Shown: positions 46,329 to 54,701 of the stretch, in pieces
How positions within the stretch are numbered: the first letter of the stretch is position 1
How the letters are laid out: the number at the start of each line of letters is the position of its first letter
Origin: Paracoccaceae bacterium
GTDB lineage: Bacteria > Pseudomonadota > Alphaproteobacteria > Rhodobacterales > Rhodobacteraceae
Length of the DNA: 54,701 nucleotides
NCBI GenBank assembly: GCA_902631295.1
Contig: CACOXV010000010.1
Span: forward strand, 1-54,701
Direction of reading: 5' to 3'
Position numbers and translations under genes: made by a program
Notes under the pieces: generated by a model
Told to the model about the DNA's origin: nothing
Databases searched by the model: none
Seen by the model: only the letters and a program-made list of their open reading frames with translations

Positions 46329-46465
46329 AAAGTTATTTAGATCTTGCTAAATTATCTTTGTAAAATTTGTTGAATTTGAAAATTTAGAAAAAATATTATA
46401 TTATGACCAAAGTTTTGAGTATATCGAACAAAGATTTAGATTAATTCTATTGGAATAAAAAACTT

Positions 46466-47272
46466 ATGGGAAAAAAGAAGCAACTTTTTGATGCAATAGA
46501 TCCTGTTTGGGAAAGAATACAAATCGAAGCAAAAGCAGCCGTTCAGAAAGAGCCGCTCCTTGGTGGTTCTCTTCATGCTTGCATACTCCACCATAGCACT
46601 ATTGAAGAGGCTCTAGCCTACAGAATAGCGTCGAAGCTTGCTTCGCAAGAAATGAGCGAGCAGATTCTGCGCGAAATCTGTGATGATGCCTACAAAAATG
46701 ACAAAGAGCTTTCGCTGGCTGGTCGTGCTGATATAGTGGCCGTTTATCAAAGAGATCCCGCATGTAATACTTACCTTCAACCTCTTTTATTTTTTAAAGG
46801 CTTTCAGGCATTACAAGCCTACAGAGTAGCGCATTGGCTTTGGAATAGAGATAGGAAGGATATGGCTTACTTTTTACAGATGCGGTGTTCAGAGGTCTTT
46901 GGTATCGATATACATCCAGGTGCTCGCATTGGTAAAGGAATTATGATTGATCATGCTCACTCAATTGTGATTGGAGAAACCGCAGTAGTAGGCGATAACG
47001 TTTCGATGCTACACTCTGTTACCCTTGGTGGCACTGGAAAAGAGGATGAAATCCGGCACCCTAATATTGGAGATGGGGTGCTTCTCGGGGCAGGAGCGAA
47101 AGTGCTTGGAAATATTTCAGTGGGAAGTTGTTCACGGGTTGCAGCAGGATCCGTCGTCCTGCAAAATGTGCCTGAGAAATCTACAGTCGCAGGCGTTCCT
47201 GCCAAGGTCGTTGGCGCAGCAGGTTGCACTAATCCTTCAATCAGCATGGATCAAATTATAAAGAGAAAGTGA
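46466..47272 (+). CDS. cysE: Serine O-acetyltransferase
   Basis: Makes O-acetylserine, the carbon acceptor for cysteine synthesis (268 residues). An N-terminal helical domain leads to the left-handed beta helix, with the catalytic His in FGIDIHPGARIGKGIMIDH and the hexapeptide series VGDNVSMLHSVTLGGTGKE and LLGAGAKVLGNISVGSCS. The C-terminal tail (residues after about 235) would bind cysteine and cysteine synthase. It converges on pdhC with 6 bp between the stops; no terminator is visible. Confidence 0.97.
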   Translation: MGKKKQLFDAIDPVWERIQIEAKAAVQKEPLLGGSLHACILHHSTIEEALAYRIASKLASQEMSEQILREICDDAYKNDKELSLAGRADIVAVYQRDPACNTYLQPLLFFKGFQALQAYRVAHWLWNRDRKDMAYFLQMRCSEVFGIDIHPGARIGKGIMIDHAHSIVIGETAVVGDNVSMLHSVTLGGTGKEDEIRHPNIGDGVLLGAGAKVLGNISVGSCSRVAAGSVVLQNVPEKSTVAGVPAKVVGAAGCTNPSISMDQIIKRK

Positions 47273-47278
47273 TATAAT

Positions 47279-48565
47279 CTAGATATTAAGTAGCCCGATA
47301 GGGTTCTCTAAATTATCGACGATAGTATTTAACAGTTGAGCTCCAAGAACACCGTCTATTACTCGATGATCAACCGACAAAGAAAGTTCCATTTCTGTAG
47401 CGGCGCCCAGAGTTCCATCATCTAAAACAATAGGTTTCTTCTTGCCAGTTCCCACAGCTAAGATAGCAGCATGAGGTGGGTTAATTATTGCGTCGAAACT
47501 CTCTATACCAAACATGCCTAAATTTGAAATGGCGAAACTTCCACCTTGGAACTCAGTGGGCATTAGTTTCTTACCTCTAGCGCGGGAGGCGAGATCTTTC
47601 ATTTCTTCCGAAATATTTGAAATAGTTTTTTGATCGGTATCTTTAATTACAGGTGTGAATAGGCCACCCTCAACGGAGACTGCGACAGCGATATCAGAGG
47701 ATTCGAATTTAATTAACTTGTTTCCAGCCCATATTGCATTTGCGTCAGGATTGCTTTGAAGTGCTCCCGAACACGCTTTTATTATAATATCGTTAATGCT
47801 TACTTTTATATTTATATCCATCAATTTTTTATTGATTTTTTGTCTAAAATCTAAAAGATTTTCCATTTTTACACTTCTCCTTAAATAGAAGTGAGGGATA
47901 GTTTGTTTTGCTGCAGACAAACGAGATGCAATAGTTTTACGCATTCCGTCTAATGCTATTTCTGTAAAATTTCTATCTGCGTATATTTCCAAGAGCGTAT
48001 CATAAGAAAAGTTATCCGATATATTTAGAGATATACTTTTTTCCGTTACGACATTGGGGTCTCGAAGAACGCTATCTAAAGGTGCTGATTTTAAATTTGC
48101 TAAATCTTTTTTAATTATGCGACCGTGAGGCCCTGTTCCGCTAATTAAATTTATGTCTATTCCCTTTTTTTCCGCAATTCGACGTGCGAGAGGAGTGATA
48201 AATACGCGGTCTCTAGATTTGGAGTTTGAATTATTTTCAATTTTTTTCGCATTAGTAGGGCTTTTTTCAGTTTTAACTGTATTAGAAGCAGTAGGCTTTC
48301 CAATATCTTTACTAGAAGAATTATCATCTCCACTTAAAGTTGCTATTGCTGAATTTACTTTCACTCCCTCTGTACCTTCGGAAACTAAAAGCTTCTCGAT
48401 AATTCCCTCTTCGACAGCTTCAAACTCCATTGTTGCTTTGTCTGTTTCGATTTCTGCAAGAAGGTCGCCAGGTTGGACTTTGTCTCCTTCCTTCACAAAC
48501 CACTTTGCCAATGTACCGTCTTCCATTGTTGGAGAAAGCGCTGGCATTAGAACTTCGATAGCCAT
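47279..48565 (-). CDS. pdhC: Pyruvate dehydrogenase E2 (dihydrolipoyl acetyltransferase)
   Basis: Core of the PDH complex (428 residues). One lipoyl domain (about 1-75, lysine in [16 protein letters not shown]), a linker rich in Ser, Lys and Asn, a peripheral-subunit-binding domain ([18 protein letters not shown], about 120-155), and a catalytic domain ending with the His of [16 protein letters not shown]. Last gene of pdhABC, 10 bp after pdhB. The dihydrolipoyl dehydrogenase (E3) is not next to it. Confidence 0.97.
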   Translation of the reverse strand: MAIEVLMPALSPTMEDGTLAKWFVKEGDKVQPGDLLAEIETDKATMEFEAVEEGIIEKLLVSEGTEGVKVNSAIATLSGDDNSSSKDIGKPTASNTVKTEKSPTNAKKIENNSNSKSRDRVFITPLARRIAEKKGIDINLISGTGPHGRIIKKDLANLKSAPLDSVLRDPNVVTEKSISLNISDNFSYDTLLEIYADRNFTEIALDGMRKTIASRLSAAKQTIPHFYLRRSVKMENLLDFRQKINKKLMDINIKVSINDIIIKACSGALQSNPDANAIWAGNKLIKFESSDIAVAVSVEGGLFTPVIKDTDQKTISNISEEMKDLASRARGKKLMPTEFQGGSFAISNLGMFGIESFDAIINPPHAAILAVGTGKKKPIVLDDGTLGAATEMELSLSVDHRVIDGVLGAQLLNTIVDNLENPIGLLNI

Positions 48566-48575
48566 TTTGCTCTCC

Positions 48576-49931
48576 TCAATGATATATTATTTTTTTGACT
48601 GCACTAATAACTTCAGCTGTAGTCGTAAGTGCAAGTTTTTCTAAATTAGCGGCATAAGGCATAGGTACATCCTTCCCAGTACAATTTATTACGGGGGCAT
48701 CCAAATAGTCGAATGCTCTTTCCATTATAACAGCAGATAAATGGTTACCTATCGAACCTACAGGAAAGCCTTCTTCAACAGTCACACAGCGATTAGTTTT
48801 TTCTACTGACTTTATTATAGTTTCATAATCAATCGGTCTAAGCGTCCGTAAATCGATAACTTCAACCGATACGCCATCTGCTTGTAACTGTTCTGCCGCT
48901 TCTAGAGCGTACTGCATACCTATACCAAACGAAACAATTGTTGCATCCGTACCTTCGCGCCAAATACGGGCTTTGCCTAAAGGCACTGTGTAATCTTCCA
49001 AAAGTGGAACTTCAAATGACTTTCCATACAGTATTTCATTTTCTAAAAATATAATAGGATTATCATCACGAATTGCTGTTTTCATTAAACCTTTAGCGTC
49101 GGATGCAGAGTATGGTTGAACTACTTTTAAACCTGGAATGTGAGCATACCAAGCGGCATAATCTTGGCTATGCTGCGCGCCAACGCGGGCAGCAGCGCCA
49201 TTGGGTCCTCTAAACACCATTGGGGCTCCCATTTGTCCGCCGGACATGTAGAGCGTTTTTGCTGCAGAATTTATAATTTGATCAATGGCCTGCATTGAAA
49301 AGTTAAAAGTCATAAATTCAACGATAGGTCTTAATCCCGCAAACGCAGATCCGACTGCTATCCCTGCAAAGCCGTGCTCAGTTATAGGTGTGTCTATAAC
49401 ACGTTTTGATCCAAATTCATCTAATAAGCCTTGAGAAACTTTATATGCTCCCTGATATTCCGCAACCTCTTCCCCCATCAGATACACCGTTTCATCACGA
49501 CGCATTTCTTCAGCCATTGCATCTCGAATGGCTTCTCTGACAGTTTGAGTTTTGGTTTGAACCGCAGTGTCCCATTCTGGTTCATTGTCTTCTAGTGGCT
49601 TTACTAGGTTTTTAACTTTAGCCTTGCTTAAATTTGTATCAGTTTGAACTTTTTCAATTGATATCTTTTTATCAATCGCATCTTCACTGTTTTCATCGGT
49701 TATTAGGGCTATTGCCGAATTAACCAATACGCCATCGGTACCTTCAGTTACAATAAGCTTTGTTACTATTCCTTCATCAACTGCTTCAAATTCCATTGTG
49801 GCTTTGTCCGTCTCGATCTCTGCTATAATATCTCCAGCTGATACCTTATCACCTTCCTTGATAAACCACTTTGAAAGTTTTCCCTCTTCCATAGTGGGTG
49901 ATAATGCTGGCATTAAAATTTCAATTGTCAT
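48576..49931 (-). CDS. pdhB: Pyruvate dehydrogenase E1 beta with N-terminal lipoyl domain
   Basis: 451 residues: a lipoyl domain (about 1-78, lysine in [16 protein letters not shown]), a linker, then a transketolase-like E1-beta (about 125-451) with [17 protein letters not shown], the TPP-site Glu, [15 protein letters not shown] and [15 protein letters not shown] lipoyl domain fused to E1-beta is a known feature of alphaproteobacterial PDH; the complex thus carries lipoyl arms on both E1 and E2. It follows pdhA by 11 bp. Confidence 0.97.
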   Translation of the reverse strand: MTIEILMPALSPTMEEGKLSKWFIKEGDKVSAGDIIAEIETDKATMEFEAVDEGIVTKLIVTEGTDGVLVNSAIALITDENSEDAIDKKISIEKVQTDTNLSKAKVKNLVKPLEDNEPEWDTAVQTKTQTVREAIRDAMAEEMRRDETVYLMGEEVAEYQGAYKVSQGLLDEFGSKRVIDTPITEHGFAGIAVGSAFAGLRPIVEFMTFNFSMQAIDQIINSAAKTLYMSGGQMGAPMVFRGPNGAAARVGAQHSQDYAAWYAHIPGLKVVQPYSASDAKGLMKTAIRDDNPIIFLENEILYGKSFEVPLLEDYTVPLGKARIWREGTDATIVSFGIGMQYALEAAEQLQADGVSVEVIDLRTLRPIDYETIIKSVEKTNRCVTVEEGFPVGSIGNHLSAVIMERAFDYLDAPVINCTGKDVPMPYAANLEKLALTTTAEVISAVKKIIYH

Positions 49932-49942
49932 GATTTAAACTT

Positions 49943-50932
49943 TCAAGCATATATATCTGTCCACAATTCTTCTGCGGGCACCTCTGGACTTTCTTTTGCA
50001 TATTCAGCACATGAATTAACTATCTCTTTAATTTCTTTATCAATAATTTTAATTTCCTCTTCGGTGGAGAGCTTTTCAGAAACTAATAGGGATCTGATTG
50101 ATTCTATAGGATCTCTCTGGGCTCTCATCTTTTGCACTTCTTCACGAGTTCTATACTTTGCAGGGTCTGACATCGAATGCCCTCTGTACCGGTAAGTTTT
50201 AATTTCCAAGATGTAAGGACCTTTTCCCGCCCGGCAATGGGCGGCGGCCTTCAGGCCTGCATCTCGTACAGCTACCACATCCATTCCATCAACGGCTTCT
50301 CCTTTTATTCCAAACGAGGCGCCTCTAGTATAAATTTCCGGACTTGAAGTTGATCTCTCTTGAGCTGTTCCCATAGCGTACTGGTTATTTTCAATAACAA
50401 AAATCACTGGTAGTTTCCACAAAGCTGCCATGTTGAAAGTTTCGTAGACTTGCCCTTGATTGGCTGCACCATCTCCAAAGTAAGTAAATGTAACGCTTTC
50501 ATTTTCCATATACTTATCTGCAAAAGCTAAACCAGCACCGAGAGGCACTTGAGCTCCTACGATCCCATGCCCTCCATAAAAGTTATTTTCTTTTGAGAAC
50601 ATGTGCATAGAGCCACCTTTGCCCTTTGAATAACCGCCACTCCGACCGGTAAGTTCCGCCATAACACCATTTGGGTCCATTCCGCAGGCAAGCATATGAC
50701 CATGATCCCGATAAGAAGTTATTCTTTTATCACTTTCTTTAGCCGCGGCTTCTAGGCCAACAACAACGGCTTCTTGACCAATGTATAAGTGGCAAAATCC
50801 ACCTATCAAACCCATTCCATATAGCTGCCCTGCCTTTTCCTCGAAGCGTCGTATTAGTAGCATATTCTGATAAAATTTAATTAAGTCACCTTTTTTCTCA
50901 GTAGACTTTCTTGTGACTTTTTTAGTAGCCAT
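49943..50932 (-). CDS. pdhA: Pyruvate dehydrogenase E1 alpha
   Basis: TPP-dependent subunit (329 residues) that decarboxylates pyruvate. The TPP motif GDGAANQGQVYETFNMAALW is at about 150-170; the phosphorylation-loop equivalents YRGHSMSDPAKYR are near 250. First gene of pdhABC. GGAG lies about ten bases upstream of the ATG, and an 18-bp palindrome directly ahead of that suggests an operator. Confidence 0.97.
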   Translation of the reverse strand: MATKKVTRKSTEKKGDLIKFYQNMLLIRRFEEKAGQLYGMGLIGGFCHLYIGQEAVVVGLEAAAKESDKRITSYRDHGHMLACGMDPNGVMAELTGRSGGYSKGKGGSMHMFSKENNFYGGHGIVGAQVPLGAGLAFADKYMENESVTFTYFGDGAANQGQVYETFNMAALWKLPVIFVIENNQYAMGTAQERSTSSPEIYTRGASFGIKGEAVDGMDVVAVRDAGLKAAAHCRAGKGPYILEIKTYRYRGHSMSDPAKYRTREEVQKMRAQRDPIESIRSLLVSEKLSTEEEIKIIDKEIKEIVNSCAEYAKESPEVPAEELWTDIYA

Positions 50933-50950
50933 TTACTTTGCTCCATAAAG

Positions 50951-50968
50951 TAGTTTAATATTAAACTA
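50951..50968. promoter_or_regulatory. Perfect 18-bp palindrome ahead of pdhABC
   Basis: TAGTTTAATATTAAACTA reads the same on both strands. It lies 19-36 bases upstream of the pdhA ATG, just before its ribosome site. A perfect 9-bp half-site repeat in this position fits a dimeric repressor operator, or a weak mRNA hairpin. I did not find a second full copy in this window. Confidence 0.5.
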
Positions 50969-51058
50969 AATATGGCATATATTTTTATTGAGTGCGAGGA
51001 TAAAATTATAATAGCATATCAGGTATGACTTTTATGCAATTTGAACTGTTAGGTATTA

Positions 51059-51361
51059 CTATTTAATCACAAGTTCGTCTGATCTAACGTATCCTAGAAT
51101 ATCTCTGGCTTGCTGGTCCAAAAGTTCTAAATCTAGATAGTGATCGGAAAGACGTCTAGTGAGATTCTTTAGATTTGATATTTCGACGTTTAAACTAGCT
51201 AAATCCACCTGTAATTTTTGTATATCGTGATTTACTTCGGCTCGCCGTAGAATGCCAAAATCTCCTTGCACGGCCGCGAATGTAAAATAAAGCCCTAATG
51301 AAAAAGAAATTGTAAATACACAAATAACAACCCAGGGGGTGCTTGAACTTGTTTCTGCCAT
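51059..51361 (-). CDS. FtsB/DivIC-like septum formation initiator
   Basis: A 100-residue protein with one N-terminal membrane helix (about 12-30), a coiled coil (about 38-65, heptads of Leu and Ile in DIQKLQVDLASLNVEISNLK), and a C-terminal segment LLDQQARDILGYVRSDELVI that matches the FtsB tail (the family has ARxxLGYVRPGE). It would bridge FtsL and FtsQ in the divisome. Position between pgk/aldolase and pdhA is usual in Alphaproteobacteria (normally near eno or pdh). Confidence 0.88.
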   Translation of the reverse strand: MAETSSSTPWVVICVFTISFSLGLYFTFAAVQGDFGILRRAEVNHDIQKLQVDLASLNVEISNLKNLTRRLSDHYLDLELLDQQARDILGYVRSDELVIK

Positions 51362-51429
51362 TTTGCCTCAATGCGATTTATCGTTTTCTTTTATAATGGC
51401 ACATCTGATTTTAAAAGTGAATCCCTTTT

Positions 51430-52317
51430 TTAAGTAAGAGATGCTTCGAAGATACTTTGGATGGTTTGATCTAACTGTTCTTCAAATTCTTTTTCTGGGG
51501 AGCTACTTTTTAATCCTTCCGTCAAAGCTCTTGAAAAGCTTGCAATCATTTTATTGTTTTGTCTTAACCGATCCACAGCGATTTTCTTTTCGAAGCCTCC
51601 ACTTAATGCGACTATTCGTAAAATATTTGGATGTTGTGTTAGTGGTTCATAAAAGTTGTCATGCTCAGGTAGACTAAGCTTGAGCATTACTTTTTTACTT
51701 GGCTCAATTCTATCAAGTCTTCTCTTAATATTGTCATAAAGATAGTCTTCAGCCTCTTTTTTATCAGGAATTGTAATATCTACTTCTGGTTCAATAATAG
51801 GTACAAGGCCATGAGATAATATTTCCTCACCTATATCAAATTGCTGGTCAACCAAATCTTTTATGCCAATGTTGTTAGCGCCGTTTATTACAGAGCGCAT
51901 TTTTGTTCCAAATATTTTGTTTTCTTTTGCTAGTTTTAAAGAAGTTTCAAGGTCACTGATTGGTTTTAACAGTTGTACCTGATTTTCTGATGAACAAAGC
52001 CCCTTATCAATTTTAAGAAAGGGAACAATTTGTAATTTTTCCCATAAATAAATTGCCGTAGGTAGCCCGTCGATTTGCCTAAGCATTGTATTTTCGAAAA
52101 GTATTGCAGCAAGTATTCTTTTGCTATTAAAAGCAGATGATTTTATAATTCGTGTTCTCATTTCGTGAATTAAATTATACATTTCTGAAGAATTATTGTA
52201 TTCCAACTCCTCTATTCCGTAGAGTTTAAGTGCCTTGGGAGTGGAACCTCCACTTTGATCTAGCGCCGCAATAAATCCTTGGCCAGATGACATTTTAAGC
52301 AACTGTGTATTATTCAA
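51430..52317 (-). CDS. Fructose-bisphosphate aldolase class I
   Basis: Schiff-base aldolase of 295 residues, the short eukaryote-like class I type: GFIAALDQSGGSTPKAL at residues about 14-30, ILFENTMLR, PFLKIDKGL, and a lysine in KVMLKLSLPEHDN that would form the Schiff base, with VPIIEPEVDI. No zinc-ligand histidines of class II are seen. It follows pgk on the same strand after 94 bp, so both glycolytic/gluconeogenic genes may be co-transcribed. Confidence 0.93.
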   Translation of the reverse strand: MNNTQLLKMSSGQGFIAALDQSGGSTPKALKLYGIEELEYNNSSEMYNLIHEMRTRIIKSSAFNSKRILAAILFENTMLRQIDGLPTAIYLWEKLQIVPFLKIDKGLCSSENQVQLLKPISDLETSLKLAKENKIFGTKMRSVINGANNIGIKDLVDQQFDIGEEILSHGLVPIIEPEVDITIPDKKEAEDYLYDNIKRRLDRIEPSKKVMLKLSLPEHDNFYEPLTQHPNILRIVALSGGFEKKIAVDRLRQNNKMIASFSRALTEGLKSSSPEKEFEEQLDQTIQSIFEASLT

Positions 52318-52411
52318 TGTTTTAGGACCTTTTAAGTATTAGGTTAGTAATACACTAAAAGTCTGAGCAAATGTTTCAATCCTTTTAGCGCTATGAATTG
52401 AAATTTATTTA

Positions 52412-53626
52412 CTAAGTATTTTTCCTGTATAAATTTTTTTTATTAAGTGCTGTAATTCCAGGAAGTTTTTTACCCTCCATCCATTCTAGAAACGCGCCAC
52501 CAGCCGTTGATAGATAGCTGAAACCATTAGAAGCTTCAGCGTTTTTTAATGCAGCCAAAGTATCGCCACCGCCAGCAATTGAAACCAGTTTATTATTATT
52601 GCTTAACTTAGAAACAAAATTTGCGAGGTCATTTGTTGCTCGATCGAAAGGTTTTATTTCAAACGCTCCAAGCGGACCATTCCAAACTAAAGTCTCCGTG
52701 TTCAGCAGGCTTTCTTTTATTCTTTCGACAGTTTGAGGTCCAACATCTAGTATCATCGTATCTTCTGGGCACTCATTTACTGGCACCACAAAGCTCTCTA
52801 CGTTAACATTTAATTCATTGGCAACAACCACATCTGTGGGAAGTAAAATGCTACATCCAGCTTTTTCTGCAGAATTTAATATATTGAGAGCACTATCCTT
52901 AAGTGCATGCTCAGCCAGAGATGCCCCGATATAAAATCCTTGCGCTAAAAGAAAAGTGTTCGCCATACCGCCGCCGACGACCAGTGTATCCACTTTGTGA
53001 ATAAGGTTATTAAGCAAATCTATTTTAGTGGAGACCTTCGAGCCACCGACTATGGCTACTAGAGGTCTTTGGGGTTTCGTTAATGTATTCTCTAAAGCAA
53101 TAAGCTCTTGCTCCATCAATTTACCCGCACAATTTGGAATTAGATGGGCTATAGCTTCAGTGGAAGCGTGAGCGCGGTGGGCGCAAGAGAATGCATCGTT
53201 GCAGTAAACGTCGGCTAATTCAGCCAAAGATTTAGCGAATGAGATAGCGTTTTTAATCTCTCCTTCGTGAAAGCGGGTATTTTCAAGTAACACAACTCCT
53301 CCAAATTTTTGGGATGACACAGCAAGTTCAGCCGCAGTGCCTACGCAATCAGCTGCAAATATCAGGGGTATACCAATTAATTCTTCTATCTCGGAAGATA
53401 TTCTTGCAAAACTATAGTTAGGGTCTCTGATACCATTCGGTCGTCCAAAATGAGAAACTAATATTGGCAGACCACCATTTTTGATTATGTGAGATAGGGT
53501 TGGAATAATCTTTTTTATTCGCGTGTTGTCAGAAATTTTATTTCCAATAATTGGAACGTTTAAATCTACTTTTGTAAGGACCTTTTTTCCTGCCAATTCC
53601 ATTTGATCCAACGTTTTCCAGCCCAT
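52412..53626 (-). CDS. pgk: Phosphoglycerate kinase
   Basis: Two-domain kinase (404 residues) interconverting 1,3-bisphosphoglycerate and 3-phosphoglycerate. Substrate-binding VDLNVPIIGNKISDNTRI near the start, SHFGRPNG, the hinge VAIVGGSKVSTKIDLL, the nucleotide site LVWNGPLGAFE and the C-terminal SIAGGGDTLAAL. Length is slightly above the bacterial average of about 395. It starts divergently from the cyclophilin pair; the 124-bp gap holds both promoters. Confidence 0.97.
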   Translation of the reverse strand: MGWKTLDQMELAGKKVLTKVDLNVPIIGNKISDNTRIKKIIPTLSHIIKNGGLPILVSHFGRPNGIRDPNYSFARISSEIEELIGIPLIFAADCVGTAAELAVSSQKFGGVVLLENTRFHEGEIKNAISFAKSLAELADVYCNDAFSCAHRAHASTEAIAHLIPNCAGKLMEQELIALENTLTKPQRPLVAIVGGSKVSTKIDLLNNLIHKVDTLVVGGGMANTFLLAQGFYIGASLAEHALKDSALNILNSAEKAGCSILLPTDVVVANELNVNVESFVVPVNECPEDTMILDVGPQTVERIKESLLNTETLVWNGPLGAFEIKPFDRATNDLANFVSKLSNNNKLVSIAGGGDTLAALKNAEASNGFSYLSTAGGAFLEWMEGKKLPGITALNKKNLYRKNT

Positions 53627-53750
53627 TTTAAGTCCCCTAAATTCAAACTTGAGCCCTTATGCCTTAATATCTGTCAATTATTCAATCCAATACCTTGTTA
53701 ATAAAATAATTTCATCATAGGTATCGTGTAATATTATACAGGAGCTGTTA

Positions 53751-54257
53751 ATGGACAATATTAAAGACCCAGAGAATACAATTATCATGGAAGTAAAAGG
53801 TGGGACTGTTGTGATCGAGCTATTGCCTGATATTGCACCACTTCACTGTGAGAGAATGAAAAGCCTTGTTAGGTCGGGACTTTATGACAATGTTTGTTTT
53901 CACAGAGTTATAGAGGGTTTTATGGCCCAAACTGGAGATGTGCAATATGGAAACATGGAGGAGAATTTCGATATAAGAATGGCAGGCCGCGGGGGTTCAG
54001 AATTTTCTGATGTTAAGGCAGAGTTTTCCGGTATTCCTCATGATAGAGGTACTCTTGGTGCAGCCAGAAGTTCGAACCCAGATAGTGCAAACAGCCAATT
54101 TTTTATAAATTTTGCCGATAACCACTTTTTAAATCGCCAATACACGGTCTATGGACGGGTTATATCCGGCATGGAGTTCGTTGACGGACTTGAAAGAGGT
54201 GAGCCGCCGGCAGCACCAGATAAAATGATATCAGTCAAGGTTGCTGCTGATGCATAG
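53751..54257 (+). CDS. Cytoplasmic cyclophilin-type peptidyl-prolyl isomerase
   Basis: 168 residues with no signal peptide. Cyclophilin motifs FHRVIEGFMAQTGDVQYG (catalytic Arg and the Phe/Met/Gln set), SEFSDVKAEFSG, ANSQFFINFADNHFLNRQYT and VYGRVISGMEFVD. It begins MDNIKDPENTIIMEVKGG. AGGAG sits six to seven bases ahead of the ATG. Its 3' end overlaps the next cyclophilin gene by 8 bp. Confidence 0.95.
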   Translation: MDNIKDPENTIIMEVKGGTVVIELLPDIAPLHCERMKSLVRSGLYDNVCFHRVIEGFMAQTGDVQYGNMEENFDIRMAGRGGSEFSDVKAEFSGIPHDRGTLGAARSSNPDSANSQFFINFADNHFLNRQYTVYGRVISGMEFVDGLERGEPPAAPDKMISVKVAADA

Positions 54258-54701
54258 GTTATTTCTGTCTCTTTTGATTTTGATTGTTTCGGCCACGTCC
54301 GTATTTGCGGCTAAACTTGAAATTAGCATAAAAGGTGAGGGTGCAAATGGGGTTGTAGTCATTGACTTGTTTGAAGACGTTGCACCGTTGCATGTTGAAA
54401 GAATACTGGAGCTAGCCTCTAATGGAAAGTATGATGGCATAGCTTTTCACCGTGTGATTGAGGACTTTATGGCTCAAACTGGCGATGTTCAATTTGGTAA
54501 AGTTGAGGGAGACTTTTCAATGGCTGGGCGCGGTGGATCTGATATGCCTGATTTGCCTGCGGAATTTTCGAATATACCGTTTGATAGAGGTATTGTTGGC
54601 ATGGCGCGAGCCCAGAACCCTAACAGTGCGAACAGTCAGTTTTTTATTATGTTTAAAGAAGGATATTTTTTGAATGGTCAGTATACAGTAGTGGGTAAAG
54701 T
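54250..54701 (+). CDS. Exported cyclophilin-type peptidyl-prolyl isomerase (partial, cut by window end)
   Basis: 150 codons are visible and the gene runs off the edge. It starts inside the last codons of the previous isomerase gene (8-bp overlap, different frame) and begins with a signal peptide, MHRLFLSLLILIVSATSVFA, then AKLEIS. It has the same cyclophilin motifs (FHRVIEDFMAQTGDVQFG, AEFSNIPFDRG, ANSQFFIMF). It is thus the periplasmic twin of the upstream gene, probably a duplication. Confidence 0.93.
   Translation, partial: MHRLFLSLLILIVSATSVFAAKLEISIKGEGANGVVVIDLFEDVAPLHVERILELASNGKYDGIAFHRVIEDFMAQTGDVQFGKVEGDFSMAGRGGSDMPDLPAEFSNIPFDRGIVGMARAQNPNSANSQFFIMFKEGYFLNGQYTVVGK

Noticed and set aside
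46386-46444. 13-codon frame upstream of cysE as a leader peptide
   Set aside because: Contains no cysteine or serine run and no attenuator-like hairpins follow.

Overview
This is a 54.7 kb piece of an AT-rich (about 40% G+C by eye) alphaproteobacterial chromosome. The gene order yajC-secD-secF-ccmABCDG-acnA, the presence of the DMSP lyase DddP, 5-aminolevulinate synthase (the Shemin route to haem) and a lipoyl domain fused to pyruvate dehydrogenase E1-beta all point to a marine Rhodobacterales/Roseobacter-group bacterium. The low G+C, short intergenic gaps and lack of mobile DNA suggest a streamlined pelagic lineage. The taxonomic call is inference; no rRNA gene is present.

Layout. 1-6.6 kb (+): Sec translocon accessory genes (yajC, secD, secF), a TauE/SafE permease, then the cytochrome c maturation operon ccmABCDG, including a 45-codon ccmD. 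6.6-12.2 kb (-): aconitase, adenylosuccinate lyase and dddP. 12.4-14.9 kb: a DUF3445 (haem-dependent N-demethylase family) gene converging on glnB-glnA. 15.1-21.9 kb: tRNA-Leu, trigger factor, tgt (which seems to start at ATA), a cNMP-binding protein, tRNA-Val, lon with a heat-shock-like promoter, and tRNA-Asp. 21.9-27.5 kb is the most accessory-looking stretch: DoxX, DUF2470, small membrane ORFs, an orphan double-ATPase ABC protein, an IsdG-like haem monooxygenase, the fluoride channel crcB and a frameshifted membrane alpha/beta hydrolase. 27.5-31.7 kb (-): dgkA, ispG, a RodZ-like protein and hemA. 32-36 kb: a fluoroacetate-dehalogenase-like hydrolase, a DsbA-like protein, an aminotransferase and an amidase. 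36-46.3 kb (+): PBP1A, prfB, an amidase-family enzyme, then fabD-fabG-acpP-fabF-mltG. 46.5-54.7 kb: cysE, pdhABC, ftsB, class I aldolase, pgk and two overlapping cyclophilins, the second cut by the window edge.

How it works together. Most of the window is housekeeping: protein export and c-type cytochrome assembly, central carbon flow (pgk, aldolase, PDH, aconitase), fatty acid synthesis, cell wall growth and nitrogen assimilation. Ecological traits are DMSP cleavage (all metal ligands of DddP are present), probable haem recycling, and possible organohalide hydrolysis together with fluoride export.

No CRISPR array, phage, transposon or clearly new multi-gene system was found. The most useful leads are the ATA start of tgt, the glnA terminator buried in a neighbouring coding sequence, an 18-bp perfect palindrome in front of pdhA, the complete fluoroacetate-dehalogenase residue set, the haem-handling cluster and the homopolymer frameshift.
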